A program made the position numbers and the translations under genes. From positions 15,000,601-15,064,600 of the forward strand of contig JBBMOA010000004.1 of NCBI GenBank assembly GCA_037954235.1: 64,000 nucleotides of DNA. The letters run 5' to 3'. Shown here piece by piece: positions 1-12,802 of this stretch. Each line of letters starts with the position of its first letter. Position 1 is the stretch's first letter. The DNA comes from Aulostomus chinensis. Lineage: Eukaryota > Chordata > Actinopteri > Syngnathiformes > Aulostomidae. The notes beneath the pieces are model-generated. The model was not told where the DNA came from. It saw only the letters and a list, made by a program, of their open reading frames with translations, and did not search any database.

Positions 1-1016
1 ACGCATCATCAATCACTCTCGTTTCCCTTCATCTGCCTTTGTTGAGAAGTATTTATTCAAAAGAAGTACATCGGTATTATTTCTTAGATGTAGTATAATG
101 GATATGAGATCTAAAGTGGGTTCAAAAGGAGGACAAGCCCATAAATCCCGCCTGATACAAACCATCCTTTTTTTTTTTTTTTTACCTGTAGGAGCGGCAG
201 CTCATCGCTCAGCCGCTCCTGGCGAACGCAGCATCCTCAGATTCGTGATGTGTTCACTTACAATACTTTTCTGTTTATAATTAGGGGGCAAGTGCAACAT
301 AAATCACGCAGGGGTTAAAAAAAAAAATCATGCTACCGAGTTACAGCAACACGCTCGTGTGCCAAGATCAGACACAAGTCGTTGTGTGTGTGTGTGTGTA
401 CTTAGGATAGTGTAAACTCTAGAGCGTTTAGAGGCTCCTCGTGGTTGAAAATGGGTTTTTTTTGGGGGGGGGGGGGGGTTGAGCGGACGCGCTATTAATG
501 TTTGGGCTCTTGCTGGACCACATCTGGCACTCATCACAGTGTTGTTCCAGCCCTGATGTCTGGCCAGGCTGCTCAATTAGATTTCACTTAGCCTCTTCCT
601 CTCCTTATAGGAGTCCTGCTACCCCCCCCCCCCCCCACCTCACCTCCCGCCCCAAAAAGAATCTATGTCGAAATTGAAGATGATAATAAAAGGTGAGACG
701 TAATGACAGAAGGCAGCGATAGCTTGGAGGAAGAGGTTTGAGAATCCACTCTGACTTGAAAAATGTAGGGGAAAAAAAGTGAATGACTGACACTCTTCCA
801 CTTCTGGTGCCCTTGAGCAATAAGCACCAGGGTTCGAGCTCTACTGGAACGTCACTGATAATCACAGGATGTGTAAATTTCAAGCAGAAATGTAGGATGT
901 GAACAACAGGAAAGTAGCAGGTTAAAGGTGTGCCTCTGTCTGGGAATTAAGCAGACATTACATCTGCTTCAGAGAGATGTGGAACATGGAATCAGCAGCC
1001 AGATGTTCAACCCCAG

Positions 1017-1026
<10 letters not shown>

Positions 1027-1067
<41 letters not shown>
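1027..1067. repeat. (CA)n microsatellite
   Basis: Perfect CA dinucleotide run of about 20 units. Confidence 0.98.
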
Positions 1068-1073
<6 letters not shown>

Positions 1074-1201
1074 CCATCCAGAATACCAAAGTCAGTTAGG
1101 ACCTTTTACTTCCCTCCACTCCAGGACAGCCAACAGCTCAGGGTCGGTACCCTGGAGGTGGCGACTATGGAGTCGGTGCTTTATCAGGGAGCGGAGAGGA
1201 C

Positions 1202-1203
<2 letters not shown>

Positions 1204-1272
<69 letters not shown>

Positions 1273-1296
1273 CGCGCGTGTGCGTGCGTGCGTGCG
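1204..1296. repeat. (GT)n microsatellite with GC/GT tail
   Basis: About 33 perfect GT units to 1269, then alternating purine-pyrimidine TGCG/CGTG sequence to 1296. The whole tract could adopt Z-DNA. Together with the opposite-phase CA run 140 bp away it can form an inverted-repeat-like pairing. Confidence 0.97.
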
Positions 1297-2029
1297 TTCG
1301 CGCTCCTCTCAGCAGCTGGCTGTAGTCCAGCAGATGCAGGGGTGTCTATTACTGAAATGGCCATGACCTATATAAAAAGTTTAATGACGAAGCAGTAGGT
1401 AACATCCGTAAATGTACTTCAAATAAGCGCCTTGGCTCGCTGACACGGCACGGCGCGCATCCTTATTTAGAAGGGGAGGGGGGGGGGGTTCTGTTTATCA
1501 AATATGATCGCTCTAAATATAAGACCGTTATCTAATTTTTTAAAAATGTATTTAGAAACACATGGTTGGCTAAAATCGCGCGGACGTAGCGCTGCTACTG
1601 CGTAATTGTCGCTTTTTAAAACACATATTACGCCTTCACTCTCGCTTTTTGTCCTTTTAAAAAAAAAAAAAAAAAAACAGTGTGACGACGTAAACACTGC
1701 AAAGCAAACTTGATCAAGTTCATTCAGCGCCGCTACAACGACATTAAAGTTCGGGTTTTTCTTGCGTTTTTTTTTTTTTTTTTTTTTGAAACGCCGCAAA
1801 ACTGGAAATCCAAGTTCAAACTGATTTAAAAGATGTTGAAAATATTTGAGATGAAAGATCAAGTCTTTTTTGCACGTTATTTCTAACTTTTCAGTGTCAT
1901 TTTTTCAGTCTTTCTGCTAAAAAAAAAAGAAGAAAGAAATGCAGACCAAAAAAAAAAAAAAATCAAACCTGCCAGGATTAAATATGAACATTTCTGATGC
2001 ATCAACATCCACATCTCTTCATGTCTTAC

Positions 2030-2093
2030 CTGCATCCAACAGAGTGACCACAACACACACCACAGCTTGGTAAATCCACGCGTTTGTCCTCAT
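2030..2093 (-). CDS. hgf: signal-peptide exon, probable hgf exon 1
   Basis: An ATG in good context (GTTCACCATGA) opens 21 codons, MRTNAWIYQAVVCVVVTLLD then A, ending one base into a Gly codon at a GTAAGA donor. The stretch has a short polar N-terminus and a hydrophobic VVCVVVTLL core, as in a signal peptide. Human HGF exon 1 likewise encodes only the signal peptide and ends at phase 1 in Gly, and human HGF lies just downstream of CACNA2D1 on the same strand. The assignment therefore rests on position, phase and type, not on alignable sequence. The a/b paralog is unknown. Later exons lie outside the window. Hepatocyte growth factor is a secreted kringle/serine-protease-like ligand of Met. Confidence 0.55.
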
Positions 2094-2130
2094 GGTGAAC
2101 TATATGTGGCTGCAGGTAAGACTCCGGAGG

Positions 2131-2184
2131 GTGTGTGTGAGAGTGTGTGCGTGTGTGTGTGTGCGTGTGTGTGTGTGTGTGTGT
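2131..2184. repeat. interrupted (GT)n microsatellite
   Basis: GT units interrupted by GA and GC steps, 37 bp from the putative hgf start codon. Confidence 0.95.
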
Positions 2185-2330
2185 ATGAGGCGGTGAGTTT
2201 GTGAAGTCCTGAGTGGCTGAGGACCAGGAGAAAGACTCCGCTTCCACACGCAGATGACAGTTTTCCAAGAAACCACACGTCCTCGGTTCAACCCCCCTTT
2301 TTACTTGAGTTGCTGCTCTTTTTCTATCAC

Positions 2331-2376
2331 CCCCCCCACACACACACACACACACACACCACCACCACCACCACCC
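2331..2376. repeat. compound (C)n(CA)n(CCA)n repeat
   Basis: A C run, CA units and CCA triplets in succession. Confidence 0.95.
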
Positions 2377-3932
2377 AGTTCACTCCTCCTGTCAAATTCA
2401 CGTTCATAAATTATACAACATCCGGTTGTTACTTTCAAAATAAAACCGCGACTGCGTAACGAACGGACTTTCCGCAGATTAAAAAAAAAAATATTTGAAT
2501 GAAAGGACAGGGGGGAAAAAAAGTAATAACTCTTGATATTTTTTTTTTAAAAAATGCTTGAATTAAAACTCTGACTTTTTCTATGAAAATGCAAACTTTA
2601 ACACCTGCCGTGAATACAAACATACGCAGGAAATACATCGAAAATAATTTCATTGAAACAAACAAAATAGGTGAAAAATTCTAGCATTGCCCAAAAAAAA
2701 AAAAAAAAGCAGAATATTTGCTTCACATTTATGTTAGCATGTGGCTAACGCTAGCAGCGCCAATAACATTATGGCTGTTATCGGCATGTTTACCAATCAT
2801 AAATTAATCTGGTTGTCCTGCTAACATTTTGAGTGTTTATAAGAGCCCTCGGGTCCGAATTAATTTATTTTATTCCCATCTAAGTAAACCCATGACAGAA
2901 CTCTCTTGGCCGGAACGTGGGAGACTTCAGCCAGAGGTCAAACTTTTTTAGACTTCAGGCGTCACTCAGAAACTTAAAGGAATAAAACAGGTCTCACCGG
3001 TGATGCTGGGCTGAGTTCTCTTTACATTCTCCGGCACGAGATTAACATTAATGTTCTATATTGTTCCTTTAAGGAGGATTTCTTTGTTTGTAACCGCTGG
3101 TGCCCCCTTGGAACTCTGTTCACCATCACCACACACACAGTGACATCAGGGGAACTACCAGCATCTTTCAGTGTCCTCTCAAAATCCTCCATAAGGAATA
3201 AATCAGCTTTGTATGATTTTTTTTTTTTGTCCTCCCGCTTCTACTCTTGGGCAATGAGAGCCAGCCAATCAGAGCGCGGCACCGTCCGTGGAGGTAGAGG
3301 TGGAACACAGCAGGAAGCTGCACGTTTGAGTGGGTACAAGACTTCTAAAAGTTTAGGAGTTTCTGGACCAAGGAGGCCAAATGGAAAAGTTTTCTAATTT
3401 GGAATCTTTTCAGTTTATACTGGATTATTAATGGATTATAGATTGTAAACAATTTCTCTCTTTTTTTTCTTTTTTTTTTTTAAATTTCACTCTTTTTACC
3501 TCTGATCGTCTGGTAAAAGGCTGTGGAACATTTGGGCCAAATAAATTCAGTGAGGGTTCACGAACATTTCTTTAAAAATAAAACTTGTATTTGAATCAAA
3601 GAAGCGTCCCGCACGCCGCGTTTTGACAGCGAATGACTCTTGGATCACGAACAAGGCTGAACCAGCTGAACCTTATCATCGATTATTCCCGCAAATTGAA
3701 TAACTCATTATTATAAAATGAAGCAGGCTTAATTAATCAAGGAGACAGATTTCGCTCCAATCAGCCAACTTTAAAGTTGCTTTAATAAGTGGCATTTTAT
3801 TGATTTATGAAGGGTTCGTAAATCATTTATTACCAATTCTAGCGTGTTTATCATATTAACGCTTCACGTTTGTGAAGTAGGATATGGTACTCTTCCGTGA
3901 TACACTTCTAGGCATCATGAAGTGATTGACGG

Positions 3933-3934
3933 CT

Positions 3935-3965
<31 letters not shown>

Positions 3966-3978
3966 GCTCTCTCTCTCT
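3933..3978. repeat. (CT)n microsatellite
   Basis: CT run with one GCCCTCG interruption. Confidence 0.95.
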
Positions 3979-5042
3979 GGCTGGGCTGAAACGACATATG
4001 GGATTCTTTGCATTTTGCGCCAAACAGCACTCTGGAAAGTCATGATTTCATCCTCACCGGATCAGCCAGTTGCAAAACAACTTCATGTATCAAAGCGCGC
4101 AATCATTAAGTACAGAATACACAAATCAAGCAGTAAAAAAAAAAAAAAATCTCAAACTGAAGTGTTTAGGAAGAAGTTACTGAGTTTTTCCTCCATCCAG
4201 TCAGAATTATTTTTAAAGTTTGAGCATCTCAGGAAAAAAAAAAAAAAGAAAAAAAGAAGGAATCTTCTTTCAACCTCTGATGTAAGATTTAGGAAACCTC
4301 TTTAATTTGTGACAGGCTGAGATAAAACTGCAGAATGTTTGACTTTAGTGATGTTACATTTGGGACTGTACTAGAAGCCAAGTAGAGGTCAGGACCTTCT
4401 GGGAGGTCGGGGGATACAGATCAGGGTTGCAAGATGACTTAAACCTTATCAAAAAGAAATAGTAGTTATACTATAAACAGGAAAAAAAATTGCAGTTTGG
4501 CCAGGCTTACTGGTCTGTAGTCTCTGGCACCTTAATTTTAGGGGTCTTAAACTTATCATTCCGCTGTATCGACTATAGTGTTTGTGTTATATACGGATTC
4601 TAGCAGAGAAAGATAAGTACAGCGTTTAATTGTGTCATATATCTGCATTACAGGATTATTACAGTGATTGTAAGAGTTTTAAAGTACCATAAATGTGCAA
4701 TATTGACCACCGCGGACACAGTACCATCCCCACGGGGACCTTATAAGACATGAAATGTGTGTGTTTCGGTGGGCAGCTGGAAGTGATCCTATTTAGGTAC
4801 CAACGTACAAGACTTTTGTTGGGCACTAACCCTCATTCGACAGGAAATCCACACTTCAGCCGTTAATGGGCGGCGGGCTTAAAGCCCTCCAGAGAGCGAG
4901 CTGCATGGGGAAGAAATGGTTTGGAGGTATACGCCAGACGCCCGGTCCTCGCTCATTAAGACGTGTGCAGGTTATTTCATTTTTCTTTGGTGGCTTTTCC
5001 TCCCTTTGGTCTTGTGTGGAGGAAAAGTACCAGCAGGTGTAG

Positions 5043-5044
<2 letters not shown>

Positions 5045-5075
<31 letters not shown>
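5045..5075. repeat. (GT)n microsatellite
   Basis: About 15 GT units. Confidence 0.95.
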
Positions 5076-5078
<3 letters not shown>

Positions 5079-6129
5079 TCAAGGGGCTACAAACAGCAAG
5101 CACCTCCACGCCCAAGGCAGCAAGCATGGAGCATACACACATCACACCCGCATTGTCAATCAGTGTCAGCGTTAAGAAGAATTCCAGACACTCAAAAAAA
5201 GAAAAAAGTCTGTCTCGAAACAAATTTTGGAAGATTGGTACCTTTTGAACTACAGCTAGCTACGTCCCGCGGGCTTCACAAGGCTCACGTAAATAAGTTA
5301 TGTTTGACAGCTGATTATGCATCCAGGGAGAAGATGTTGGAAGTGGGAGTGCGTTTTCATAACAAACCAAAGCAATGGGAGTATTAACTTCCATGATTTT
5401 GGTTTCCACTCAAAGGTCCAGGCCTCTCCTTAAGGATTCCAAAATGTCAGTCATTCGGCAAGCGTAGTTAATTAGAACATGGGAAGCTTGGTAGCGCCAT
5501 TAAAACACGAGCAATCAATGTCACCGACTTACATTCGCCATCAGCCAATAACAATAAGGAAGCATAATCAAACGCAACTTCTAATCAGATAGAAAAGTGA
5601 CTCTCGGATGATTTGCAGCTCATTAGAGATCCCATCTAACAAATTCCAGCTTTGTCCAGCTATCATGATCTTATCCGTGCTTTGTTTCTCCTGATTAATC
5701 CCACGGTTTTGGATTTTGCCAACAGGAATCGATTCAGAGAGACACCAGAGAGTTGTTAAAAGGGAGCTAATTATGATTGGATTTGTCTAAGATAACTTTG
5801 TGTACACTGGATTTCATATCTTCCTCTGTAAATTAATATATTCATATAAAAAAACAACAACATTATTTGCTCTTTCCTGGCTGCACTGGTAGATGACAAT
5901 GTAACCCATTACCCTACTTATGCATTTGACCCAGTGACCCCGAGGCCAACAGGGCTGAGAGAAATACGCACAAAGACCGAGCCCACCAGAGAGGTGGAAG
6001 TCAGTTATCAAGTCAGCACAGTTCTTTAAAAAAAAAAAATCTTGTGGGTTCTGATATTTTATTTTAATGTTTATTTTGTTTCACACTTTCTATTTCTCTA
6101 TCGAGTTCTTAATGTGAAGGTTTTAGAAA

Positions 6130-6450
6130 ACTTGAACGATCACTTTACGGCTGCTACTTCGTACTTTACGATGACAATGAACGCCTCTCAATGTGACCTT
6201 GACCACCAAAATCATGTCAAGTGGAACTTTTGGGGGGGCAAAATTTAACAGTTTACCCAAGAGATCACAATAATGACAAAGGGTCACTCCACCAAAATCA
6301 TTTTCAGTTCGTTCACAAGTTCCAGTGGACGTTTGTGGCAAATTTGAAGAATTCCCTCTCGACGTTCCTGTGACATTGCCTTCACAAGAATGGGGCGTAC
6401 GGGCACGCGTCCCACTGGACAACCAGAAAACATAGCGCCTCCAACCTTTG
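6130..6450. repeat. dispersed fish-type repeat
   Basis: The sequence includes TGTGACCTTGACCACCAAAA, GTTCACAAGTTCC, TGACATTGCCTTCACAAGAA and GGACAACCAGAAAACATAG. This layout of 'ttcacaagaatgg...ggacaaccNgaaaacata' recurs in fish genomes as an old dispersed element. Related GACCTTTGACC words appear at 41216-41245 and 49190-49400. The family name is not known to me. Confidence 0.5.
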
Positions 6451-7748
6451 GCTGAGGGACGCAAATACGAAACAGAGCCACACACAGCTTTGTTAAATCG
6501 TGATTGGTGCGTTACCTTTGCTGAGCCCCGCCCTCCTCAAACCTGTGACGAAAGCACAGCAATTTTTCATTCTGAGTGTGATATAACACCATTCAAATCC
6601 AGACAGAAAATATTCATTCCAGGAGTCGTGCTGAAAAATAAATCAACCAAAAGCAGCACTTTGTCTCTGATGGATTTTTACACTTGTAGGCACATAAACA
6701 CTCACCTGTTCCATGGCCTGAAGAGCCAAATAAAGAGGTGTGGACAAGGGAGGTGAAGAGGAAGAGGGATAGAAAGTGTTCTTCACCATCATCCATCAGG
6801 AGGAGAGAGGGAGTGATGCATCGGAAACCGCCAACAGCATGTGATTCTACGATGAACTCACTCCACACACAGCTGCTGTGCTTGTCCAGGTGGTAGCTTC
6901 AAGTGTTTGCCAATATCATAAGCTCTTGTCAGGATGTCGTTCACCTGCCAAAGCTACAATTTTGAACGGCGTCCCTCAGGAATGTAATGCAAGCACACAC
7001 ATCTTTCACATATACTTCAGGATATTATGACAGCCCTTTGGACAGTCCTGAAACCCAAAGCTTCAACAATTTGAAAACTTAAGCTGTTGTAGCCTTCCTA
7101 TGTATCCTGCGTGGTAGCATGTGTGCGTTTACCTGCATCCACGACTTTTGGAAGAAACCAGCAATTGAATTTTGGAGGTGTATTCTATGACAAAAGTTAA
7201 AAATCAAAATAAGAACCTAAATACACAATTATACATGATAATATGAGATACAGATGAGGTATTTTTTTTAGGCCAACTTGGAAATTAGCATCTCGGTCAA
7301 AAAACAATTTGAGATTTGCACTGGATTTTTGGATTATTGGAGGAAATAATCGCTCTGTGGGGAATAAAGTTTAATGTGACACATTTTCTTCAGCGAGACA
7401 GGATATTTTTAACGAAATGGAATCGTTAGCACTGAAAAGCTAACATTATATCACATGCGAAAAAATGCGGAGGACTCTTGATGGCATTTCCAGTATTCTA
7501 CAGTCACTTATTAGCCATCGGGTTTTTATTGCCACATAATTGCTTTGAAATGAATTAAATGTATTTATTTACATGTTTTATTTCATAGAACAAAATGTTA
7601 AAAAGTCTTATTTTATGTTATGTTCAGTAAAGCTAACACTGCTTCCTGTACCCTTTCCTATGCCACTCCATTAGAATAGAATAAAAATGAAATAAAGTAA
7701 AATTTCCTGGTGTAAAAAATGTGGCAGGGAATGTGCCTGTTGTGCCAA

Positions 7749-7775
7749 ATTTGCATGATTTGCATTCCATTAATC
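7749..7775 (+). promoter_or_regulatory. paired POU octamers plus TAATCC site
   Basis: Two copies of ATTTGCAT (7749-7756 and 7758-7765), the reverse complement of the ATGCAAAT octamer, lie 9 bp apart and are followed by ATTAATCC (a homeobox/OTX-like core). They sit inside a complex non-repetitive block. Confidence 0.35.
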
Positions 7776-10335
7776 CAGAATTTCACATTTCCCTCTAATT
7801 ATTTTTCACCCCAGCTGCCCAGCAAATAACCCCCTCTGTCCCACCTCCTTCGAATCCTGCTCATGAAGGAGGCTAATCACCGGTGTGATCTCCCCTTTTT
7901 CACCTCTGACCCCCCCCAACACTAGAATAACAGCCTCCATACCAGCCCCCCAACCCCTCGACGCTTTTCCCCCCAATTAGGAGGGTGCCTTTCCCATTGC
8001 AGATGACAGATGAGGGGTCAGGAGGTTGTCAGACCCCCTTGCTAGTTTCTCCTTGTGCCCACTGAGGGATGAAACAGGAGGACGTCCTTGCCTTTGGGAG
8101 TGACAAGGGAAAAGCTGGAGACATGGAAGTAGTATGACATAGATAAATGACTGTCTGAGAAGCAGACAGGCCAGAGAAAAGGTTCAGGAGCAGCAGCAGA
8201 TGGAAAATAAGACCTATTGGATGGTGGAAGAGAGATATTCAAGAGGTTGAAAATGGCTTAGATATAAGCTGATAAGGCTGCACCTGAGAGGAAGAGCAGA
8301 AAACCTGTGACATCGAGCTCAGACAATGACTTCGTGAAGGATTGAATGACTGGAAGAAAAACAGATGAAAATGGAGAACAGGGGGAGGAAGAAGACAGAT
8401 AAGGCAGCGCTCGCTGTGCTGAAACACTGCAGCGAGTCATTTTCCTTCCCTGCAATAAAAGCAGAGCTGCAGTCCAATGAATCAAGGCATTGGGGGCTTT
8501 CCTCTCCGTCTCTGTCTCCCTCTCTCTCTCCCTCTCTCTCTGTTGTGTGTTATGTCCACTGCTAATGGCCAGCAGATGTGGTGGTATTTCACAAGTGTGG
8601 CTTTGGAAAACATTCCCGCACATAAATCCAATTAGGTCGGACTCTGCACATTGAGCTAGCTAGCATGCATGCATGCAGGCGAGTGCGCTCAGGACCGCCC
8701 AAACACTCCTGAGTTGACTTAAATAATCAGATTTCACACTGCAGGTAGAGGAAGATGTAGACTTAGTGGTGGTTGAATAATCTTAAGTAAACCTGTGTTC
8801 TAATTAAGGATTTTGGCTGTTTGGGTTTGTCTGGTTCTAATGTTATGGTGGGTGATAATTTTGGACAGCTCAGGGGTCGCCGTCTTTTCAAGGTGGTCTG
8901 AAAAACAATGCACAAAGAGGATCCGCGAGGAATTGGCGCACCTTTGTTACAGCGAGTTTCGAAATCAGAATTGGACCATCAGATTCAATTTCGAGCCAAA
9001 CTTGTATCCTCTTTGGAAAAGCTTCATCTCTCCAGATCACCATCAAAGGGATCAAATGTTGCAGACTGTATAACCTTGAATTCCACGCCAAACTAATATA
9101 GCTGGAAGCAGCAAAAGTGGAACGTTTCCTCAGGGAGTCATTGAAAAAGAAAAATGTCACTCTCCCAAAGTCAGTTACTTGTGATAGTCTAAAGCATCGC
9201 CCGGACCCGAGACGGGTAGAGGACACCTGTCTTATATCCATTATTTTAATGTAATGAAGTGAGGTCAATGGCTTCAAAGCTTTCAGTATTAAAGCACTTA
9301 AATTTTAAAGTTTGGCTGCAAATTTAGCCTCATCTTCTTCTCACGTTGTAGAAGTCGCAGATTAAAAGCTAGAAGGCACTTTGGGGACACTGCCTGTCAG
9401 CGTTCCTGGATCCGCATGAACCTGTCCTTTTACCTCAGTGACATTATGACCTGGTCCGCTGGGCTTAGCTGCAGTTGCTAAGCTAAGTTGCCAAGCTTGG
9501 ACAACCAGAAAACACTTCCGCTGATCCAGCGTTTTTAAAACCGTGCGTAAACTTGAGCGCTGGTCTGAAAATAAAAGGCTAAAAAAAAGTCTGGTTTCTC
9601 ACGAATTTGTGAGCCAATATCTATTTCCAGTACAAAGCAGAGAAAAGTCATTCAATAGATTTACAATCGCAAAATCCAACAGTATTTTGTAACAATAAAA
9701 TTTGTGAGAGATGGAAAACTGCATCCGACCTTTTGCTGTCAGAGTCAACCGTTTAACCCGTGACCTCGATGCACCTGCGCCAACGAGGGACTTTGACACG
9801 AGACAGCAGCCATTTTTAATATCCTGAATATAAAAATAATGAAAGAATATTTGGCACTTGTGTTCTTGGCCTCCATGCCATATGAGAAACCAAGTTTTTA
9901 TGCAAACACAGTAACGGCCAGGTCATAAAAGACAAGACAAATATTTTGACCATATTTGACCAAAGCCAATAAGTAGCCTGTTCAAAAAAAAAAAAAAAAG
10001 GAGAGAGAAAATAAAATAAAAGTGAGCATGATTCACATGAGCTGGGTACTGACATCTCGGCGATTACGGCGGCGATCTGAGCTTGTCAGCGCTGCAGCCT
10101 ACTGGATCTGCATGGTGAGCTTCAGGTTTCGAGAGCAGCAGCTGCTGTTGCATGCTTGTCTGGCACCTCATTCACTGCTAACTGGCTCCACGTGTGTAAA
10201 AGGACAGGTCCAGATACATTACTTGTACTTTCTGCACCAACACACCCACACAAACACACGCACACACTTTGAGGGCTATACATATGAAGGCATAAATGCA
10301 CACCTCGCCACACGCCACGGACAGACACACGTGCG

Positions 10336-10337
<2 letters not shown>

Positions 10338-10374
<37 letters not shown>

Positions 10375-10380
10375 TCACAC
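10338..10380. repeat. (CA)n microsatellite
   Basis: CA run with a TCACTCACAC end. Confidence 0.95.
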
Positions 10381-10722
10381 CCGCTGCTCCCCCTGGCTTT
10401 AGTGGCACAGCAGGAGGGCACTGGTCTTGTGTGGTTTTATTAACTGGGGTGGGGCACGCAGAGGTGAGATGGTAGAGCGAGGGATGGAATGAATGGAAGG
10501 AGGGAGAGAGAGAGGACAGACTGGGGGGTGAGCGGGGGAGTCCCACCAGGTGCTAATAGATTTCCTGCAGCTTTGAAACGTTTGCTTGCGCGAGTCCCTT
10601 GGTATGGAGTCGGGTTTCATCTGTGGCAAATTACCCGGACCAGGGTTTGACCTCCCTTCAACACACACCCCAGACACACGCCTGCGACACACTTACCAAG
10701 TGGGACAGATGTATATATGCGC

Positions 10723-10746
10723 GCACACACACACACACACACACAC
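10723..10746. repeat. (CA)n microsatellite
   Basis: Short CA run of about 12 units, preceded by GCGCGC. Confidence 0.93.
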
Positions 10747-11722
10747 TTTCAGACCTATGTAGCACTAACACACACCCTCGGAGGAGAAACACCTTTGTAA
10801 AGAGACAGTTTTTTCGAAGACGAAATATCGAAAACCTTTCCGTACTGCACCCAAACATTTTAAAATCTGATTTAAAAAAAAAAAAAAAACCAGCCGTTTA
10901 CGCCTTTAAGCATTACCAAAACACAAGTTTCTGTTTTTCTGCCCTTCTTTGTCTCATTTGAAATGACAAACTTAATGCGGGCCGAAAGACCTTAGGTCGC
11001 TGCTTCAATGCAGACGGCAAAAAAACCGTTGCGGAAGTCTCCTGCAGAAGTCGGCTGAAAATGACCCCAGTCACCTGATTTTGGCGTCCAAATCGATATC
11101 GATGGCATCCCAGAGTCGATAGATATCTGTGTCATTTGACCTTCGATTGAACCCCTGAATCTCACAGCAGACAAAAACCAGGTGCTAGCGAGAGTTTTAA
11201 TACGAGACTCGTGCTGTATATAGTTTTTGACAAACGGCCGCAACAGTTGCGAGCATCCAGACATCTTTTCATCAACATTCAGGTTGCCAGGCAAACCAGC
11301 ACCTGAGGCCAACACGCTGCACGCTGGAGTACTGGAGAAATGGATCAACTGTCAAGCGATGAGTCCAACATGTAAAATCCCCTCGTCGCTTATGAGGTTT
11401 TTCATACCTGGTTACAGCAAAGTTGCTTTCTCGAAATGCGCCGCATCAACACGCCAACTTTTTATGTTTTCCAGTCCACATTTTGCATATTAAAAACAAA
11501 ATAATAAGCAAGCAGCTGGAGAGCTTTGACTGGAAATGTGAGGAAAAACATATCTGGAAATCAAACGTGAGCTGTTCTTCCATGACAGTTGTGATGCTAC
11601 ACACATTTACACTTTCTCCCCGATTAATCCTGTGCCACACACACACACACATTTATTGTTGCGGTGAGAACGGTTGCTGCTGCACTTGCCTGTTTGTATG
11701 CTTTCAATTTCTCCCTCTCCCC

Positions 11723-11755
11723 GTGTGTGTGTGTGTGTGTGGGGGGGGGGGGGGG
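11723..11755. repeat. (GT)n(G)n repeat
   Basis: Nine GT units followed by a 15-base G run. Confidence 0.95.
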
Positions 11756-12802
11756 TGCATGTTTGCGTGAGTGGTCTGCAGAGGAGCTGAGGGTTTATAA
11801 ATGAGTCAGCAAGAGTTACCTTTGCTCCAGGACCAAGTGCGTAGGCGTGAGCATTTACGAGTTTGATTACCGCTTGTGTGGCCGTATGTTTGTATGTATG
11901 CGTGTGTGTGAGAGCAGAGTTCTGCCGTGTCAGTGGATCTTTAAGAAAGTCAACAACTCGTTGACTTGGAGCTTAATCACACGGAGTCATTACGCACAAA
12001 TTTTCAAAAACTCTGATGATTCGCTGCCTTGATCAGACACCTGGGGCTCCTGGAGGAGGAAATAACTCATGCTGCTCTAACAGTAAAAAAAAAAAAGAAA
12101 AAAAAAAAAGATGTCTGCCTGACCTCGTGTGTGTTATGTAACTAACTATTATCTGATCTTTGTGTAACCAGAGCGAGCTGTGCGCTGGTTACTGTATGTC
12201 CTCAGTCTCTCCATCAGTAAGGAAATCAATCAGACAGTCCTAAACCGTCTGCAACTGGAAAAAGGACCACCAAGAGTCATGGATGACAAATCCTCAACGC
12301 AAGGTACAATTATCATTGACTCGGTTTGCATGGCTGATTCACGCTGCATCACAGCTTTGTCAACAAATTTTCCTTATCAGCAAAACCCATCATCATTTCC
12401 CTTAAATGGTTTACTCATCAAAATTATGAGAAGAAACCCTCACTAATTCCACTATTACTCCTCTCACGCCAGCCGCCTTCAGAGATCCATCACCGAGATT
12501 TCCGCCTCATCTCAGTTCCACGGAAGCAAATTTAACTATGGCATTGCGTAAAAGTGCAAGGACAAACAGGAAGTAATGAAATAAAAATAGCTTTGGCAAG
12601 TGGCGACGACTGTGCTCATTTAGTTATCCGCCGCTTTAGAGAAAAGTCGAGTCTTTTTATTTTTTTGGGGTCGTTTTGTCATGTTGTGGCATCAAAACCA
12701 GAGGAATGAGGCTGTGGAAAGCTGTTTTAGGGAGTAAAAGTAAAAAAGTTATGCGAAATATACATAATAAAGTATACTTACCGGAAAAATCTGTACATTA
12801 AA

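Larger units (their letters stand above)
1..2029. other. presumed hgf intron 1
   Basis: No exon of the kringle/PAN type is visible on the minus strand. The stretch contains poly-G and poly-C runs (464-478, 619-636), a 41-bp (CA)n, a 66-bp (GT)n, and several A or T homopolymers at 1661-1677, 1768-1787 and 1951-1963. Long frames at 928-1398 are repeat translations. Confidence 0.5.
2094..2400 (-). promoter_or_regulatory. 5' flank / 5' UTR of the putative hgf exon
   Basis: On the minus strand, the ATG is preceded by 37 bp of unique sequence, then an interrupted (CA)n stretch (2131-2184), unique sequence, and a second (CA)n(CCA)n/C tract (2331-2376). Transcription start and TATA box were not identified. 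Confidence 0.3.
2400..12802. other. intergenic DNA between putative hgf exon 1 and cacna2d1
   Basis: No coding exon could be supported on either strand. The region contains microsatellites (3933-3978 CT; 5045-5075 GT; 8510-8542 CT-rich; 10230-10262 and 10338-10380 CA; 10723-10746 CA; 11723-11755 GT/G), a dispersed repeat at 6130-6450, and complex unique AT-rich blocks at 3660-3870, 5440-5800 and 7720-7890 that look like regulatory DNA. Confidence 0.5.

Noticed and set aside
605..883. hgf exon 2 candidate frame
   Set aside because: No PAN-domain cysteine pattern and no suitable splice sites; it is simply an open stretch in the presumed intron.
928..1398. 156-codon plus-strand frame
   Set aside because: Almost entirely translation of the (CA)n and (GT)n microsatellites and their flanks; no splice or family support.
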